Shown in pieces: positions 1 through 5,354 of a DNA stretch of 6,380 bases. Location of the stretch: contig JAFDFV010000106.1 of NCBI GenBank assembly GCA_019309665.1, forward strand, positions 1 to 6,380. Reading direction: 5' to 3'. This DNA is from Deltaproteobacteria bacterium. GTDB taxonomy: Bacteria > Desulfobacterota > Desulfobacteria > Desulfobacterales > ETH-SRB1. Position numbers and translations under genes: made by a program. The number at the start of each line of letters is the position of its first letter. The first letter of the stretch is position 1. The notes beneath the pieces are model-generated. The model ran no database searches. It was not told the origin of the DNA and worked only from the letters and a program-made list of their open reading frames with translations.

Positions 1-249
1 TTATTGCTTCCTTTGTTTTTCCTGACTTCAGTGCATTCCATGCAAGGTCATTATATGCCTTGGCGAGATTTAAAATTGCGTCCCTGTCATTTCTGTTTAT
101 CTTCAGCGTTTTTTCCCATTGCGCTACAGCCTTTTCTTAATGTCGTTTGATCTTGCAGCATTCATCAAGGGTGTGGCGCATCCTGTTATTAAGAACAGCA
201 GGCCGAAGATGAAACATAAATGTATTTTCAAAACCATATTACTGATCAT
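1..249 (-). pseudogene. TPR lipoprotein, 5' part, frameshifted; runs off the left edge
   Basis: The start ATG at 249-247 has AGGTGAG seven bases upstream. The first 24 residues form a lipoprotein signal peptide: a hydrophobic run ending in lipobox LITGC (Cys24), so the product would be lipid-anchored in the envelope. The mature part begins CATPLMNAARSNDIKK, then meets a stop (TAG, 124-126). Reading one frame over from about 136 to the window edge gives AVAQWEKTLKINRND, then RDAILNLAKAYNDLAWNAL and KSGKTKEAI, which fit tetratricopeptide helices (scaffolds for protein contacts). Adding one base to the AAAA run at about 132-135 (plus strand) would fuse the two frames as ...NDIKKKAVAQWEK. The gene is therefore either a pseudogene by a one-base deletion, a sequencing error, or a slippage-expressed gene. 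The partner and exact function are unknown, and the 3' end lies outside the window. Confidence 0.7.
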
Positions 250-256
250 GAGAATT

Positions 257-263
257 CTCACCT
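257..263 (-). promoter_or_regulatory. Ribosome binding site of the TPR lipoprotein
   Basis: AGGTGAG on the minus strand sits 7 bases before the ATG at 249. It favours this start over the in-frame upstream ATG at 327, which would give an implausibly charged leader in front of the signal peptide, and over the internal ATG four codons later. Confidence 0.6.
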
Positions 264-336
264 GCTGAAAGCAAACTTTCTCTTCCCGTTCTCGAAACCG
301 GGTTAAAAGAAGAAAACAGGCTGACATTCAATTCCC

Positions 337-352
337 GCAAATAATTGTTTGC
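337..352. repeat. 16-bp palindrome between the ATPase and lipoprotein genes
   Basis: GCAAATAATTGTTTGC is self-complementary except for one T/G pair. It lies 10 bases beyond the ATPase stop and about 88 bases before the lipoprotein start. No T-tract follows on the minus strand, so it is not a typical terminator. It could be an operator or chance. Confidence 0.3.
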
Positions 353-361
353 TCTATAAAT

Positions 362-1495
362 TCAGGGCAGACTTAATTCCGAAAGCCAGTTATGGGCAGT
401 TCGGATTTCAGCGCCATTTGGAAATGTTTTTTCCCTTTTCAGTTTCTTTGTTACTTGAATCATTTTTATTTGTGGAAAAAATTTTTTAAAAATTTCAAAA
501 TTCGGACTTAGATTTCCATCTTTCCATTTCACCTCCACCATTAACGAAGGATTATCATCCATTGTGGTGCAGAAATCGACCTCTTTCCCATCCTTGTTCC
601 TTAAATAATAAAGTTTTTTTGTTTCTCCGAAGCAATCTTCTCGAAAATGGATTTCTTTTTGAAGGGCGCAGGCAACAGTATTTTCCAGTTTAATACCTGA
701 ATCGCCAATGACCTGCCCTGTATCATAAAAATAGAACTTAGGCGTTTTTTGAATAGCTCGAGCTATATTTTTATGAAAAGGAGGTACTTTAAAAATAACA
801 TACATGTTTTCAAGTATTGTCAGCCACCGTTTAATTGTTTTGTCTGAGCATTGGATATCCCTGGATAGAGAACTGTATGATACCGGACTGCCCACTCTGC
901 TTTTTAATAATTGGATAAGTGTTTCTATCTGTACGATCTGTTGAACATTTTCAAGATCAATTAGGTCCTGTTTTAAAATAATATCAAGATGCGATTTTTT
1001 CCAACGGTTATAAAATCGAATAGTACCATTAAGAAACGGTTCAGGAAAACCACCTAAAATTAATAGCTTGTCTAATTCATCCTCAAGGTTTTCCGGTGTT
1101 AAAAAGGTATTAATTTCCTTTAAATCCAGGGGGTGCATCCTGAATTGGAAAAACCTGCCTGCCATGGAATCGCCAACTTTTCTATACGAATCAAGCTTGG
1201 CGCTTCCTGTAACAAGAATAGAGGGAGGCATGCCTTCAGTATCATAAATGCCTTTGAGCCATGATTTCCAGTTTTTTAATTTATGAAGTTCATCAAAAAT
1301 AACAAGTTCTTTTGATCGATCCCAAGACTTTTTTTGTAAACTCAAACGGTCGTCCAAATTGTCAAAATTGAAATAGTCAAAATTATTTTTCAGTATTTTG
1401 GACAATGTGGTCTTTCCGGTTTGTCTGGGGCCGGTTAGTAGTATAACTTTTTTGTCCAAATCTTCTTGGATATATTTTGTCAGATATCGTTTCAT
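362..1495 (-). CDS. AAA+ ATPase, AAA_14/DUF4143 type
   Basis: A 377-residue intact P-loop ATPase of the widespread AAA_14 + DUF4143 architecture. Visible motifs: Walker A GPRQTGKT (residues 22-29), Walker B LVIFDELHK (64-72, with catalytic Glu), sensor-1-like VTGSAK (95-100), and an arginine-finger candidate in AGRFFQFRMHPL (R114). Residues about 186-240 look like a winged helix (SSLSRDIQCSDKTIKRWL). The C-terminus has VDF(306-308)...VEVK(320-323), a PD-(D/E)XK-like spacing of D307, E321 and K323. Length is close to the family norm. Known members are cytoplasmic, often mobile or accessory, and mostly without assigned function; DNA binding or cleavage is inference from motifs. No Shine-Dalgarno precedes the ATG, and a likely -10 ends only a few bases upstream, so the mRNA may be leaderless. 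By eye the gene is more AT-rich than the envelope genes at 2709-6380, compatible with separate acquisition. Confidence 0.93.
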   Translation of the reverse strand: MKRYLTKYIQEDLDKKVILLTGPRQTGKTTLSKILKNNFDYFNFDNLDDRLSLQKKSWDRSKELVIFDELHKLKNWKSWLKGIYDTEGMPPSILVTGSAKLDSYRKVGDSMAGRFFQFRMHPLDLKEINTFLTPENLEDELDKLLILGGFPEPFLNGTIRFYNRWKKSHLDIILKQDLIDLENVQQIVQIETLIQLLKSRVGSPVSYSSLSRDIQCSDKTIKRWLTILENMYVIFKVPPFHKNIARAIQKTPKFYFYDTGQVIGDSGIKLENTVACALQKEIHFREDCFGETKKLYYLRNKDGKEVDFCTTMDDNPSLMVEVKWKDGNLSPNFEIFKKFFPQIKMIQVTKKLKREKTFPNGAEIRTAHNWLSELSLP

Positions 1496-1499
1496 AATG

Positions 1500-1530
1500 A
1501 TTATTTTGACATAAATTCCGAAATAGTCAA
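1500..1530 (-). promoter_or_regulatory. Putative promoter of the ATPase gene
   Basis: On the minus strand TTGACT (1530-1525) resembles a -35 box. AATAAT (1505-1500) matches five of six -10 bases, but at a long 19-base spacing; AAAATA (1507-1502) has the ideal 17-base spacing but a poor match. Transcription would start at or very near the ATG at 1495, consistent with the missing ribosome binding site. The -35 lies inside the palindrome at 1515-1544. Confidence 0.4.
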
Positions 1531-1544
1531 GACTTTTTCGGAAT
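1515..1544. promoter_or_regulatory. 30-bp near-perfect palindrome, operator candidate
   Basis: The outer arms ATTCCGAAA (1515-1523) and TTTCGGAAT (1536-1544) are perfect reverse complements. The inner arms AGTC (1525-1528) and GACT (1531-1534) also pair around a two-base centre AA. The only break is one T/T position on each side, so 13 of 14 arm positions match. The arms sit over the -35 region of the ATPase gene and begin 20 bases from its start codon. This is the layout of a repressor site for a dimeric DNA-binding protein. The ATPase carries a winged helix, so autoregulation is possible, but that is inference. A cruciform or a transposon-end role is the alternative. Confidence 0.6.
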
Positions 1545-1548
1545 AGCG

Positions 1549-1573
1549 TTCGGGAAAATCTATTTTATCCGAA
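1549..1573. repeat. Second inverted repeat next to the operator-like palindrome
   Basis: TTCGG (1549-1553) pairs with CCGAA (1569-1573), and inside them AAAAT (1555-1559) pairs with ATTTT (1562-1566) around CT. One and two unpaired bases separate inner and outer arms. The outer arms share the TTCGG/CCGAA core of the palindrome at 1515-1544, which may make this a second, weaker copy of the same site. Confidence 0.35.
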
Positions 1574-1684
1574 AAGCCCAAGCCAGGCTGTTTGTCCTGG
1601 ATCAAAATTGCGTGGACCGATAATCGCTACGCATAGGAAAAAGTCGAGGTATTCATTTAATAGTTTTTCATAAGTTCGTTTCAT
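1565..1684 (-). pseudogene. Remnant resembling the N-terminus of a second AAA_14/DUF4143 ATPase
   Basis: A 39-codon frame starts MKRTYEKLLNEYLDFF and continues LCVAIIGPR, then NFDPGQTAWLGLFG and a stop. The first 25 residues follow the pattern seen in this ATPase family: MKR, a helix, a hydrophobic strand, then GPR where Walker A would begin. The neighbouring intact ATPase likewise starts MKR and reaches GPR at residues 22-24. After GPR the QxGKT of a P-loop is missing, so it would not bind ATP. No ribosome binding site precedes the ATG, and the upstream side abuts the IS relic at 1701. I read it as a truncated paralogue. Because the similarity is short, it could also be an unrelated small frame. 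Confidence 0.35.
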
Positions 1685-1700
1685 GTCTTGCAAAACAAAA

Positions 1701-1821
1701 CTACCAACGTAAGGCGGGACAGCCTGTAAATTCAATCAGTTAGCAACTCCCTATCTTTTGCTTGATTGCGGAATTTCCATAAAGCCAAAATGACCGAAAG
1801 TGTCCCGCTTTACGTTGGTAG
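1701..1821. repeat. 121-bp MITE-like element with 21-bp terminal inverted repeats
   Basis: 1701-1721 and 1801-1821 are reverse complements at 20 of 21 positions. Inside, AAATTCAATCA (1728-1738) pairs with TGATT (1763-1767) plus GAATTT (1771-1776) with a three-base insertion, and AGCAA (1742-1746) pairs with TTGCT (1758-1762). The whole element can therefore fold into one long nested hairpin. It has no coding capacity. Its ends match the IS end at 1986-2006, so the same transposase probably recognised it. Confidence 0.65.
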
Positions 1822-1998
1822 CCTAACTTTGGTCTAACGAGACCCGATGGAACAACAGCAGCCGAACGATTATTTGAGAGAGACTTCCCAGACCTGTTTG
1901 AATGTATAGTAAACCAAATGGGTGAATTACCACCGGCAAGAATGGGTAGAAAATCATCCTCAGATAACCTGTTGAATTTACAAAGTGTCCCGGCTTAA
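1822..1998 (+). pseudogene. Transposase C-terminal fragment
   Basis: An open frame of 58 codons before TAA (1996-1998) begins directly after the inner end repeat, with a stop (1819-1821) just upstream and no usable start. It reads NFGLTRPDGTTAAERLFERD, then FPDLFECIVNQMGELPPARM and GRKSSSDNLLNLQSVPA. From memory, the DGTTAAER(L/F)F...DLFE...LP pattern resembles the extreme C-terminus of a group of bacterial transposases. The last residues SVPA are encoded by the IS end itself. It is the only plus-strand coding remnant in the window. Catalytic residues are absent, so it is inactive. Confidence 0.45.
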
Positions 1999-2006
1999 GT
2001 TGCTAG
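1986..2006. repeat. IS right-end inverted repeat
   Basis: TGTCCCGGCTTAAGTTGCTA plus G repeats the inner end at 1801-1821 with four differences and is the inverse of the left end at 1701-1721 with three. It encodes the last codons of the transposase fragment on the plus strand and supplies the stop that ends the broken RAYT frame on the minus strand. Confidence 0.6.
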
Positions 2007-2209
2007 CCGCTCTGTACAATAAGATACAGGTGGTTTTCAAGGATGATGTATGCGTAAAGTTTCATTCCATCCTGGGCCAGAAAACGTAGAGAGTCTAATA
2101 GGATTGTGACTGTTTCCGGACGGGTGAAAATCGGAATCCAGTGCTATACTGTGCAGGTCATGAAATGAGGTAAATTAGCGTTAGTAAATTCATAACGACT
2201 TCTTCCCAT
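2003..2209 (-). pseudogene. REP-associated tyrosine transposase (RAYT, Y1/HUH), truncated
   Basis: From ATG at 2209-2207 the frame reads MGRSRYEFTNANLPHFMTCT, V, an in-frame TAG (2144-2146), then HWIPIFTRPETVTILLDSLR, FLAQDGMKLYAYIILENH and LYLIVQSG. This is the N-terminal half of a Y1-family transposase, the single-strand HUH enzymes that act on REP palindromes. The metal-binding H-hydrophobic-H motif, normally NHxH (for example NHLHLI), is here NHLYLI, so the second His has become Tyr (one-base CAT to TAT). The stop probably replaced a Leu codon. After 68 codons the IS end at 2006 cuts the gene, removing the catalytic Tyr region. Three independent lesions make it clearly dead. Confidence 0.8.
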
Positions 2210-2228
2210 TATTTCGGTCCGGTATGCA

Positions 2229-2250
2229 TTCCCACGCAGGAGCATGGGAA
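2229..2250. repeat. REP-like palindrome upstream of the RAYT remnant
   Basis: TTCCCACGC and GCATGGGAA flank a four-base AGGA, giving a nine-bp stem with a single C/A mismatch. Sequences of the form ATTCCCACGC...GGGAACGAG are, from general knowledge, common dispersed intergenic repeats in several bacterial groups. It lies 19 bases before the RAYT start, and REP-type hairpins typically flank RAYT genes. It was probably the substrate of that transposase family. Confidence 0.65.
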
Positions 2251-2347
2251 CGAGTCAACTATCTATTTAATTTTATTATAATTTATTTATCATATAAATT
2301 GCAATGAAATAGATCACATGATGGATATGAAATTCATTACACCCCTT

Positions 2348-2635
2348 TTAAGCTTCGCCATGAAGTATAAACACAGCCCAAAAGAACGGGTTCGGGTATT
2401 TTGCTTTTATTTCGTTTCTTGCAAACTTCAATGCCTCGCTTCTGCTTTTGCCAGCTTTCAGTCGCCCATAAAATATTTTCATATATTCCACTGCCGGTTC
2501 TGATGCAACTTCCCAAGGGCTTACCACTACAGCCTTTACGCCTCATCTCCGCTTCCGGCAAAAGAAATGGCGGAAAACATCAAAAAAGAAATGAGCAATA
2601 AAGCAGAAATCTTAATAGTTTTTGTTTGCAATCAT
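2348..2635 (-). pseudogene. CHAT-domain protein relic: signal peptide joined to the C-terminal end
   Basis: Three pieces in different frames make up the relic. (1) AAGGAG at 2648-2643, seven bases before ATG 2635, starts MIANKNY and stops. (2) One frame over (2631-2536) runs KTIKISALLLISFLMFSAIS, FAGSGDEA, then stop; this is a signal peptide, and removing one A from the AAAAA run at 2619-2623 restores MIANKTIKIS. (3) In a third frame (2542-2348) GVKAVVVS is followed by PWEVASEPAVEYMKIFYG, RLKAGKSRSEALKFARNE and YPNPFFWAVFILHGEA, the C-terminal strand-helix-strand of CHAT domains (caspase-like, HetF-associated with TPRs). The catalytic His/Cys region and any TPRs are gone. An internal deletion near 2536-2545 appears to have joined the two ends. 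It lies 73 bases downstream of the FecR gene and was probably the last gene of that operon. Confidence 0.75.
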
Positions 2636-2642
2636 TCTTTCT

Positions 2643-2648
2643 CTCCTT
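2643..2648 (-). promoter_or_regulatory. Ribosome binding site of the CHAT relic
   Basis: AAGGAG on the minus strand stands seven bases before ATG 2635. It supports that ATG as the ancestral start, rather than the TTG at 2631 that opens the signal-peptide frame. It also supports placing a one-base insertion in the A-run just after the start. Confidence 0.6.
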
Positions 2649-2708
2649 CGTCATTGCCTCATAAGATCTCAAAATCTCTATTTTACTATCGCTACAGAAA
2701 AATTTATC

Positions 2709-3818
2709 TCATTTTTCCCACCACCTTTTTATCTTTTTTAAATCAATCTTCTCAGGGTTTGAGATATCACCATCCTTTGTTACATGTATTCTGTTACCCG
2801 CATCAACCGGAAAGGTTTTCTCTCCCTTTATCGCTTTCACTTCTACCGTTCCCTCAAGAACTGTCAGGTCTGTCCCTGTTTTCTCATCTTCAAAAACCAG
2901 AAATTTTGTACCTCGAATGGCTATAACTATAGATGGCGTGCGAATTAAAGGCCCCGGTAACAGGGGCCACAGGGGGGAGGTACTTCTGTAGCCGCCTTTC
3001 CGTGCTTTTTCCATGCGTTCCTGTAGTTTTTCATGCTCTTCCACCAGTTTGCCCACCACTTCGTCTTTGACCAGTGCGGCGTCGGATTTGTACCGGCGAA
3101 TTTTCTCTTCCATCATCTTTTGATAATCATCAAGCTTGTCAAGGCAAATATAGATTTTGCCTTTAATCATGTTTACGATCTGCGTACCAGGCTTATCTTC
3201 CTCCATTCTGAATCTGGAATACTCTCCAAGTTTCAGAGTTCCCCTGCCATCTAAAAATTGCATTTCCACACTGCTGTTTCCATAAGTCCATATCTCATCC
3301 CCGGGCTCGAGGAAGGCCGCCTTGTTATCATCAAGGTTTATTGATTCATTGAGCCTCTTTGAAAAGATGGTGGCCCTGCCTGTGCTGCCTGTAACCACAG
3401 AGCGTATCTTAGTCTTTACGTCCGACTGCTTTGCCGGCAGGTTGTGGACATTGACAAGGGCGAACTCCGCCCGTTTTTTCCTGAGCGCTGCCGAATTTTT
3501 CAACTCCTCGTTTTTTAGTTTTGCTTGCGTTGCCTTTGCCAATGCACTCCCGGCAATCATTTCAGCCTTCACATTTCCTTTTTGCTGAGCCAGCCTTATG
3601 ATGTGTTCCGACTTTCCGATAATGGAGTTGCATTTCTGTATTTCACCCTCGTATCTTTGAATATCGGCTATGGCAACATCCCTCATCCGTTCCAGCTTAA
3701 ATATCACACCAAGAAGCCAGTTTTCTTTTTCGACCTCCGTCATCTGCGCGTGGGCGCTGCCGATACAGAAAAAGACGGCAACAAAAAGCGTAAAAGATGT
3801 TACATATTTTCTTATCAT
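2709..3818 (-). CDS. Secreted FecR-domain protein with a split domain
   Basis: A 369-residue protein. Residues 1-24 are a Sec signal peptide (MIRKYV, hydrophobic core, cleavage after SAHA before Gln25). Residues 30-125 are helical and charged, probably coiled coil. Residues about 140-222 hold the first half of a FecR-like (PF04773) fold: VTGSTGRATIF, LEPGDEIWTYGNSSVEMQF, GTLKLGEYSRFRM, IVNMIKGKIYI. Residues 225-293 are an insert: a charged helix (DDYQKMMEEKIRRYK) then the proline-rich STSPLWPLLPGPLIR. The fold resumes at 294-327 with TPSIVIAIRGTKF and LTVLEGTVEV, the TP...A.RGT.F...EG.V motif typical of FecR domains. It would act in the periplasm or at the surface. It has no sigma-factor neighbour, so it is unlikely to be a classical FecR signal transducer. 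AAGGGGGAA precedes the ATG. It lies between the lipoprotein gene and the CHAT relic. Partner unknown. Confidence 0.82.
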   Translation of the reverse strand: MIRKYVTSFTLFVAVFFCIGSAHAQMTEVEKENWLLGVIFKLERMRDVAIADIQRYEGEIQKCNSIIGKSEHIIRLAQQKGNVKAEMIAGSALAKATQAKLKNEELKNSAALRKKRAEFALVNVHNLPAKQSDVKTKIRSVVTGSTGRATIFSKRLNESINLDDNKAAFLEPGDEIWTYGNSSVEMQFLDGRGTLKLGEYSRFRMEEDKPGTQIVNMIKGKIYICLDKLDDYQKMMEEKIRRYKSDAALVKDEVVGKLVEEHEKLQERMEKARKGGYRSTSPLWPLLPGPLIRTPSIVIAIRGTKFLVFEDEKTGTDLTVLEGTVEVKAIKGEKTFPVDAGNRIHVTKDGDISNPEKIDLKKIKRWWEK

Positions 3819-3916
3819 CCCTTATTCCCCCTTATCCATCATAAAGTCCCATTTGTAGATCTGGTCATTTACTGCCCTTGTGTTAGGCGCTTCGGACGCC
3901 AGTTGGAGCTAAGTAT

Positions 3917-5263
3917 TCATCTTCCTCTTGCTGCAACAGCCTGTTTCAAAGCGGCCAGGATCGGCTTGAATATCGCAATGCGCTGGCGGCATAGCACAGA
4001 CAGCTCATTTGCTTGAGTCGTATCCGCGCCCTTCCCCTCGACCACCATTTCCTGCACCCGGCTATCGGCCATCTGCGCCTGTTCGTTCAAGTTGAGCACC
4101 GCCTTTTCAATCCGTGTCACCAGGTTAATCAGATATTCCGGATTTCTTTCCCGCATCAGTCGCGGCAGAGTTCGGTTTTTGACCTCCACAAGAATCCCGT
4201 TGCTCCAGCGTATGTTATCAATAGTCAAATTGTTTCGCAATTCAATGAAGTCCTCAAGAGGCGGCTCAGCAACTTTCTTTATGACAACTTTTGATGGCTT
4301 TCCATCCACCAAAAGTACCCCCGCGGCTGTTAATTCTTTAATGCTCCGCAAATAACTGGTCGCGGGCCGCCACCTGCCGTCCTTCAGCCGCGCTACAACT
4401 ACTTGCTCAACTAATTTGGCGCCCCAGGTTGGATATTCGCGATAAAGAAAGAGGCTGGCCATATCAGGCTGATTTTTGCCCTTGGAAAAACCGAACCCCA
4501 GGAAAGACCAGAAGGTTTGTCCGTTGATGTCAACCTGCCGAATCCTTGTCTTGCGGCTCTCAGACGCCTCTTTCAATTTAGCCGGGTTTGTTTGCCTGAT
4601 GCTCCGGGCAACGGCCTCTGTCAAAGAGTCCATAGCCAGCTTTTTTGAACCCACCCTATACGTATCATTAAGGCTCAAAAACCCACCATAGGAGGTAGCC
4701 CTTAAATTCGAAAACCCCGGGACAGGCAATATGCCCAGGGGGGTATAAAAGGTTCTCCACCAACTGAACTTTTGGGTAAAGGAATCAGTTTCATTAACCA
4801 CACATCCATCCTCTCCCCACACCCAAGTATGCACCTTGCAATCAATGTTGATCCATGCTGGGAACAACGGGACGGTTCCATATGTAATGACCTGGAACCA
4901 TTCACCCCACTCATAGTTGGAGCATTTACAGTCGACATCAAGAGAAACAGGGAGATCAGCAAAATCATTGCCGAACAAGCGCGGATAAACATCCGTGGCA
5001 TGCTCCTGCAGAACCGGCGCATTTACTGCTGTAACAGGCGCAATGTCTATTGAACCGAACATTAATTTATCAGAAGTTTTTTTCCTATCCTGTCGCGCAT
5101 TAAATTGGCCGATGAACAATTTTACACCATCCGCAACCTGCTGTTCCCTCATCCCAGGATCTGTTTTGAGTGTCGTGGCAACGCGCATTGAACCGCAACC
5201 ATCCAGTACGAAAACCACTGCAAAAATCGCTAAAATACTTTGAATCATTTTCTTTTTTATCAT
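3917..5263 (-). CDS. Putative lipoprotein of unknown family, 448 residues
   Basis: ATG 5263 has GGAGGA four bases upstream. The N-terminus is basic (MIKKK), then hydrophobic (7-20), then VLDGC with Cys23: a lipobox with an unusual Asp at -2, so lipidation is likely but not certain. Residues 108-165 have four cysteines (C112, C114, C142, C154) and a strand-rich, Trp-rich stretch (WGEWFQVITYGTVPLFPAW, WVWGEDGC), loosely reminiscent of outer-membrane lipoproteins of the type ...G.iPaw...y.l.... Residues 165-200 are aromatic and glycine-rich. Residues 243-300 look like a mixed alpha/beta module (VDINGQTFWSFLGFG). The last 75 residues are helical. I do not recognise the family. It lies 98 bases upstream of the FecR gene and 103 bases downstream of the coiled-coil gene, so co-expression in one envelope operon is likely. 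Confidence 0.75.
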   Translation of the reverse strand: MIKKKMIQSILAIFAVVFVLDGCGSMRVATTLKTDPGMREQQVADGVKLFIGQFNARQDRKKTSDKLMFGSIDIAPVTAVNAPVLQEHATDVYPRLFGNDFADLPVSLDVDCKCSNYEWGEWFQVITYGTVPLFPAWINIDCKVHTWVWGEDGCVVNETDSFTQKFSWWRTFYTPLGILPVPGFSNLRATSYGGFLSLNDTYRVGSKKLAMDSLTEAVARSIRQTNPAKLKEASESRKTRIRQVDINGQTFWSFLGFGFSKGKNQPDMASLFLYREYPTWGAKLVEQVVVARLKDGRWRPATSYLRSIKELTAAGVLLVDGKPSKVVIKKVAEPPLEDFIELRNNLTIDNIRWSNGILVEVKNRTLPRLMRERNPEYLINLVTRIEKAVLNLNEQAQMADSRVQEMVVEGKGADTTQANELSVLCRQRIAIFKPILAALKQAVAARGR

Positions 5264-5354
5264 CTATTCCTCCGATATGTAACTTTTATTCTTTCCCCGC
5301 TCACTCGCTACTCCTTTCAAGTCTTGTTATATACCTGATCCTTTCATTTCAATC

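Larger units (their letters stand above)
1701..2006. mobile_element. Degraded insertion sequence relic with three related end repeats
   Basis: The left end (1701-1721) and right end (1986-2006) are 21-bp inverted repeats that differ at three positions. A third, inner copy at 1801-1821 has the same orientation as the right end (17 of 21 identical, and both are preceded by AAAG). A transposase-like C-terminal frame (1822-1998) stops inside the right end, a common layout for insertion sequences. The shared end reads CTA(C/G)CAAC(G/T)TAA then a GC-rich CGGGACA. The most economical reading is an IS that lost most of its transposase and holds a 121-bp miniature element at its left side. The right end interrupts the RAYT gene at 2003-2209. 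No clear target duplication is visible. IS family not recognised. Confidence 0.6.

Noticed and set aside
124..249. Ankyrin repeat suggested by TPLMNAARSNDI
   Set aside because: The match is one short stretch. The continuation in the repaired frame is TPR-like, with no second ankyrin helix.
283..308. CCCGG...CGGG hairpin in the lipoprotein leader as a riboswitch
   Set aside because: A short imperfect stem with no recognised aptamer features; too weak to call.
1701..1821. CRISPR or attC-like site because of repeated ends
   Set aside because: There are only three related ends, with two inverted relative to each other, no regular spacers, and no cas or integrase gene in the window. The transposon-end reading fits better.
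2280..2300. AATTTAT...ATAAATT hairpin in AT-rich DNA
   Set aside because: A seven-bp AT-only stem is expected by chance in such DNA; no GC stem or supporting context.
2337..2561. 74-codon minus-strand frame starting at a TTG
   Set aside because: Its sequence is a frame-shadow of the CHAT C-terminus. The neighbouring frame (2348-2542) gives the recognisable CHAT residues.
3886..3902. GGCG...CGCC hairpin between the lipoprotein and FecR genes as a terminator
   Set aside because: The stem is only four pairs plus a mismatch and no T-run follows on the minus strand. A terminator here would also split a likely operon.
3525..4016. 163-residue plus-strand open frame
   Set aside because: It runs antisense across the FecR signal peptide, an intergenic gap and the lipoprotein C-terminus. 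It has no recognisable motif, while the minus-strand frames have signal peptides, ribosome binding sites and domain motifs.
4702..5022. 106-residue minus-strand frame inside the lipoprotein gene
   Set aside because: It overlaps in another frame with no ribosome binding site or motif. The 448-residue frame with a signal peptide explains this DNA.
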